DNA from: Bacteroidales bacterium
GTDB taxonomy: Bacteria; Bacteroidota; Bacteroidia; Bacteroidales; ML635J-15
Reading direction: 5' to 3'
Length of the DNA stretch: 7,071 nucleotides
Assembly (NCBI GenBank): GCA_017997855.1
Contig: JAGOEF010000080.1
Coordinates: 1-7,071 of the forward strand
Below, piece after piece: positions 5,408 through 7,071 of the stretch. Positions within the stretch are counted from its first letter, which is position 1. Each line of letters starts with the position of its first letter. A model generated the notes under the pieces. The model was not told where the DNA came from, searched no databases, and worked only from the letters and a program-made list of their open reading frames with translations. Both the position numbers and the translations under genes were made by a program.

Positions 5408-6874
5408 ATGAAAAGGATAATTTTTGCGAGCCTGGTACTGCTGATGGCAGCACCTGCTCTTTTTGCACAAAACGAAGTTGATGCATTGCGCTATTCATGG
5501 CAGATTCCCGGAGGTACCGCCAGAACTACAGCTATGGGTGGAGCCTTTGGGGCTTTGGGTGGCGACATTACCAGTATGGGAACCAACCCTGCCGGATTGG
5601 GCGTATACCAGCAATCTGATTTTTCGTTTACACCATCTTTTGAATTTATCAATTCAGGTAGTAAATTTCTCGATAACAACAGCGATGATTTTGACTATAA
5701 TTTTAACGTGAACAGCTTTGGTTACGTTGGCACATCTAAGTTTAATAAAGATGGTCAGGGTTTGAAAAACCTGAATTTTGGTTTTGGGTACACCCGGCTG
5801 AACAATTATCATCAAAATATTCTGGTTAATGGTGATAATCCGTACAATTCTATGACAGACTGGTTCGCTGAACGTGCCTGTGGAAATCATTATTCTCAAT
5901 TACAGTATAACGATAATTTCTACTCCTCGCTTGCATGGGAAACCTATCTGATTAATCAGGTTTCGCTTACTGATACAATGAATTATGTAGGTATCATGAA
6001 TGGAAAATACGGGCAGAATCAAACCCATACTATTTCGAGAGATGGTTATCAGGGTGAATACGACATTTCGCTGGCTGCCAATTTCAACCACATGGTGTAT
6101 TTTGGAGCTAGCTTTGGTATTCAGCCGGTTCGTTTCGAACAAAGTATTTTTCATACCGAAGCCGATGTAAATGATTCGATACCTGATTTTAATTCTTTCA
6201 CTTTTCAGGAACACCTGTACACACGCGGAAGTGGTATTAACTTTAAATTCGGTGTGCTCGTGCGACCTGTGGAATGGGTTCGTATTGGTGGTGCCATTCA
6301 TTCTCCTACCTTCTACAATCTTTCTGACGAATATTCTTCCGAAATTTCTTCAAAGTTCGTGACACCTGAATATAGTCAGACCTGGTATTCGAATCAGGGA
6401 TATTACGATTATCAATTAACAACCCCATTTAAAGCCATTGCAAATGTTGCTTTTATTATCGGAAAAGTTGCCCTGGTTAGTATCGACTACGACTACACCA
6501 ATTATTCTTTAGCCCGACTCCGCGCGTATGATTATACCTTTGTTGACGAAAATAATTCGGTGAAAACTGAATATCAGGGGGCACATAATCTGAAAGCTGG
6601 AGTTGAGTATCGTCTGGGCTACGTAAGCTTTAGAGCAGGTGCTGCATATTTTGGAAGTCCTTATAAACCGGGTCATATCAACGAGGATGCTTATCAGATG
6701 ATGTATACCGGTGGTATTGGATTCCGTGGTAAATCGTTTTATTTCGATATTGCCTATGCCCGTATTGGTGGTATCGAAAACTACTATATGTACGAAGGTG
6801 TGGTTACCAGCCCTGTTGCTGAAATCACCAAAGCAAACAATAGGATTGTTACAACCTTAGGTTTTAAGTTCTAG
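5408..6874 (+). CDS. Outer-membrane beta-barrel transport protein, FadL/OmpP1/TodX-like
   Basis: This 488-residue protein has a cleavable signal peptide (MKRIIF, hydrophobic to about residue 18, likely cut after LFA at residue 20), so it is exported to the outer membrane. The mature N-terminus contains a Gly-rich segment at 35-53 (GGTARTTAMGGAFGALGGD) followed by NPAGLG at 60-65. This is characteristic of FadL-type channels, where it belongs to the N-terminal hatch region. The rest shows alternating aromatic and polar residues typical of beta strands and ends in Phe (VTTLGFKF), consistent with a BAM-recognised final strand. Family members move hydrophobic compounds such as fatty acids or aromatics across the outer membrane. 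Bacteroidetes relatives are sometimes labelled hemin receptor, for which I see no specific support; the substrate is unknown. The 29-bp gap after the lipoprotein gene, without a hairpin, suggests one transcript ending at the terminator at 6893-6931. A FadL-fold assignment is more certain than transport of any given substrate. Confidence 0.88.
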   Translation: MKRIIFASLVLLMAAPALFAQNEVDALRYSWQIPGGTARTTAMGGAFGALGGDITSMGTNPAGLGVYQQSDFSFTPSFEFINSGSKFLDNNSDDFDYNFNVNSFGYVGTSKFNKDGQGLKNLNFGFGYTRLNNYHQNILVNGDNPYNSMTDWFAERACGNHYSQLQYNDNFYSSLAWETYLINQVSLTDTMNYVGIMNGKYGQNQTHTISRDGYQGEYDISLAANFNHMVYFGASFGIQPVRFEQSIFHTEADVNDSIPDFNSFTFQEHLYTRGSGINFKFGVLVRPVEWVRIGGAIHSPTFYNLSDEYSSEISSKFVTPEYSQTWYSNQGYYDYQLTTPFKAIANVAFIIGKVALVSIDYDYTNYSLARLRAYDYTFVDENNSVKTEYQGAHNLKAGVEYRLGYVSFRAGAAYFGSPYKPGHINEDAYQMMYTGGIGFRGKSFYFDIAYARIGGIENYYMYEGVVTSPVAEITKANNRIVTTLGFKF

Positions 6875-6892
6875 ACAAATTCTTAAAAACCG

Positions 6893-6931
6893 ACAAAGGC
6901 CGTGTTGAATCAATACGGCTTTTGTTTTTTT
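6893..6931 (+). terminator. Strong bidirectional intrinsic terminator between convergent genes
   Basis: The arms 6893-6908 and 6910-6925 are complementary over about 15 bp with two G-T wobbles and a GGCCGT/ACGGCT core, closing on a tiny AT-rich loop. A T tract (6925-6931) follows on the plus strand. An A run at 6885-6889 supplies the U tract for minus-strand transcription, so the same hairpin can end both the barrel operon and the endonuclease-family gene. Confidence 0.88.
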
Positions 6932-6945
6932 ATCATGACTGAACA

Positions 6946-7071
6946 TTATTTTTGTGCCCTGAATATATCGATATAAACGGGAAGATGGTCGGAGTAGCCT
7001 CCAATGTATTTGTAGCCGGCGTAAGTTCTATACGGTTTTTTCCCGGTGTTCTTCATGTCGTTTTCGAGTAA
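6946..7071 (-). CDS. Endonuclease/exonuclease/phosphatase-family protein, C-terminal end only
   Basis: The frame enters from the right edge and ends at a TAA complementary to 6946-6948, giving the last 41 residues. They contain GGYSDHLPVYIDI, which matches the C-terminal SDH motif of the endonuclease/exonuclease/phosphatase superfamily, where the Asp-His pair takes part in metal-dependent phosphoester cleavage. A preceding TYAGYKYIGG fits the usual approach to that motif. Most of the protein lies outside the window, so substrate (nucleic acid, phosphoinositide or other) and cellular location cannot be judged. The gene is convergent with the barrel gene and shares its terminator. Confidence 0.75.
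   Translation of the reverse strand, partial: LLENDMKNTGKKPYRTYAGYKYIGGYSDHLPVYIDIFRAQK

Overview
The window looks like chromosomal DNA from a member of the Bacteroidetes (Bacteroidota), probably Bacteroidales or a close relative. The clues are a perfect TAnnTTTG-type -7 promoter element, the absence of clear Shine-Dalgarno sequences, an inserted-domain-free (archaeal/eukaryote-like) prolyl-tRNA synthetase, a lipoprotein and FadL-like porin pair, and moderate AT richness. The assignment rests on sequence features and family knowledge, not on a search.

Layout. Positions 1-1109 (minus) hold the N-terminal 369 residues of a 2-oxoacid:ferredoxin oxidoreductase gamma/alpha fusion subunit (korA-like), which leaves the window at its left edge. 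A 220-bp spacer follows, with a candidate korA promoter and a weak terminator for the next gene. Positions 1330-2052 (minus) encode a 240-residue protein I do not recognise. It lies 12 bp behind proS (2065-3537, minus) and is probably co-transcribed with it. An 83-bp divergent spacer separates proS from a plus-strand pair: a 585-residue low-complexity lipoprotein (3621-5378) and, 29 bp later, a 488-residue FadL/OmpP1/TodX-like outer-membrane beta-barrel (5408-6874). A strong bidirectional hairpin terminator (6893-6931) separates the barrel gene from the convergent C-terminal end of an endonuclease/exonuclease/phosphatase-family protein (6946-7071, minus).

How the genes relate. The left half is housekeeping: ferredoxin-linked 2-oxoacid metabolism and tRNA charging. 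The right half is an envelope unit: a lipid-anchored protein with a very Tyr/Trp-rich core and a long disordered Asn/Pro then Ser/Gly tail, encoded directly ahead of an outer-membrane channel. The most unusual content is this lipoprotein. It contains a run of alternating aromatic residues, an octapeptide NGYxxGYW repeat, and SGSYNR repeats whose copies use different synonymous codons. I see no CRISPR array, RNA gene, insertion sequence, phage element or defence system. No stretch over 300 bp lacks a gene.
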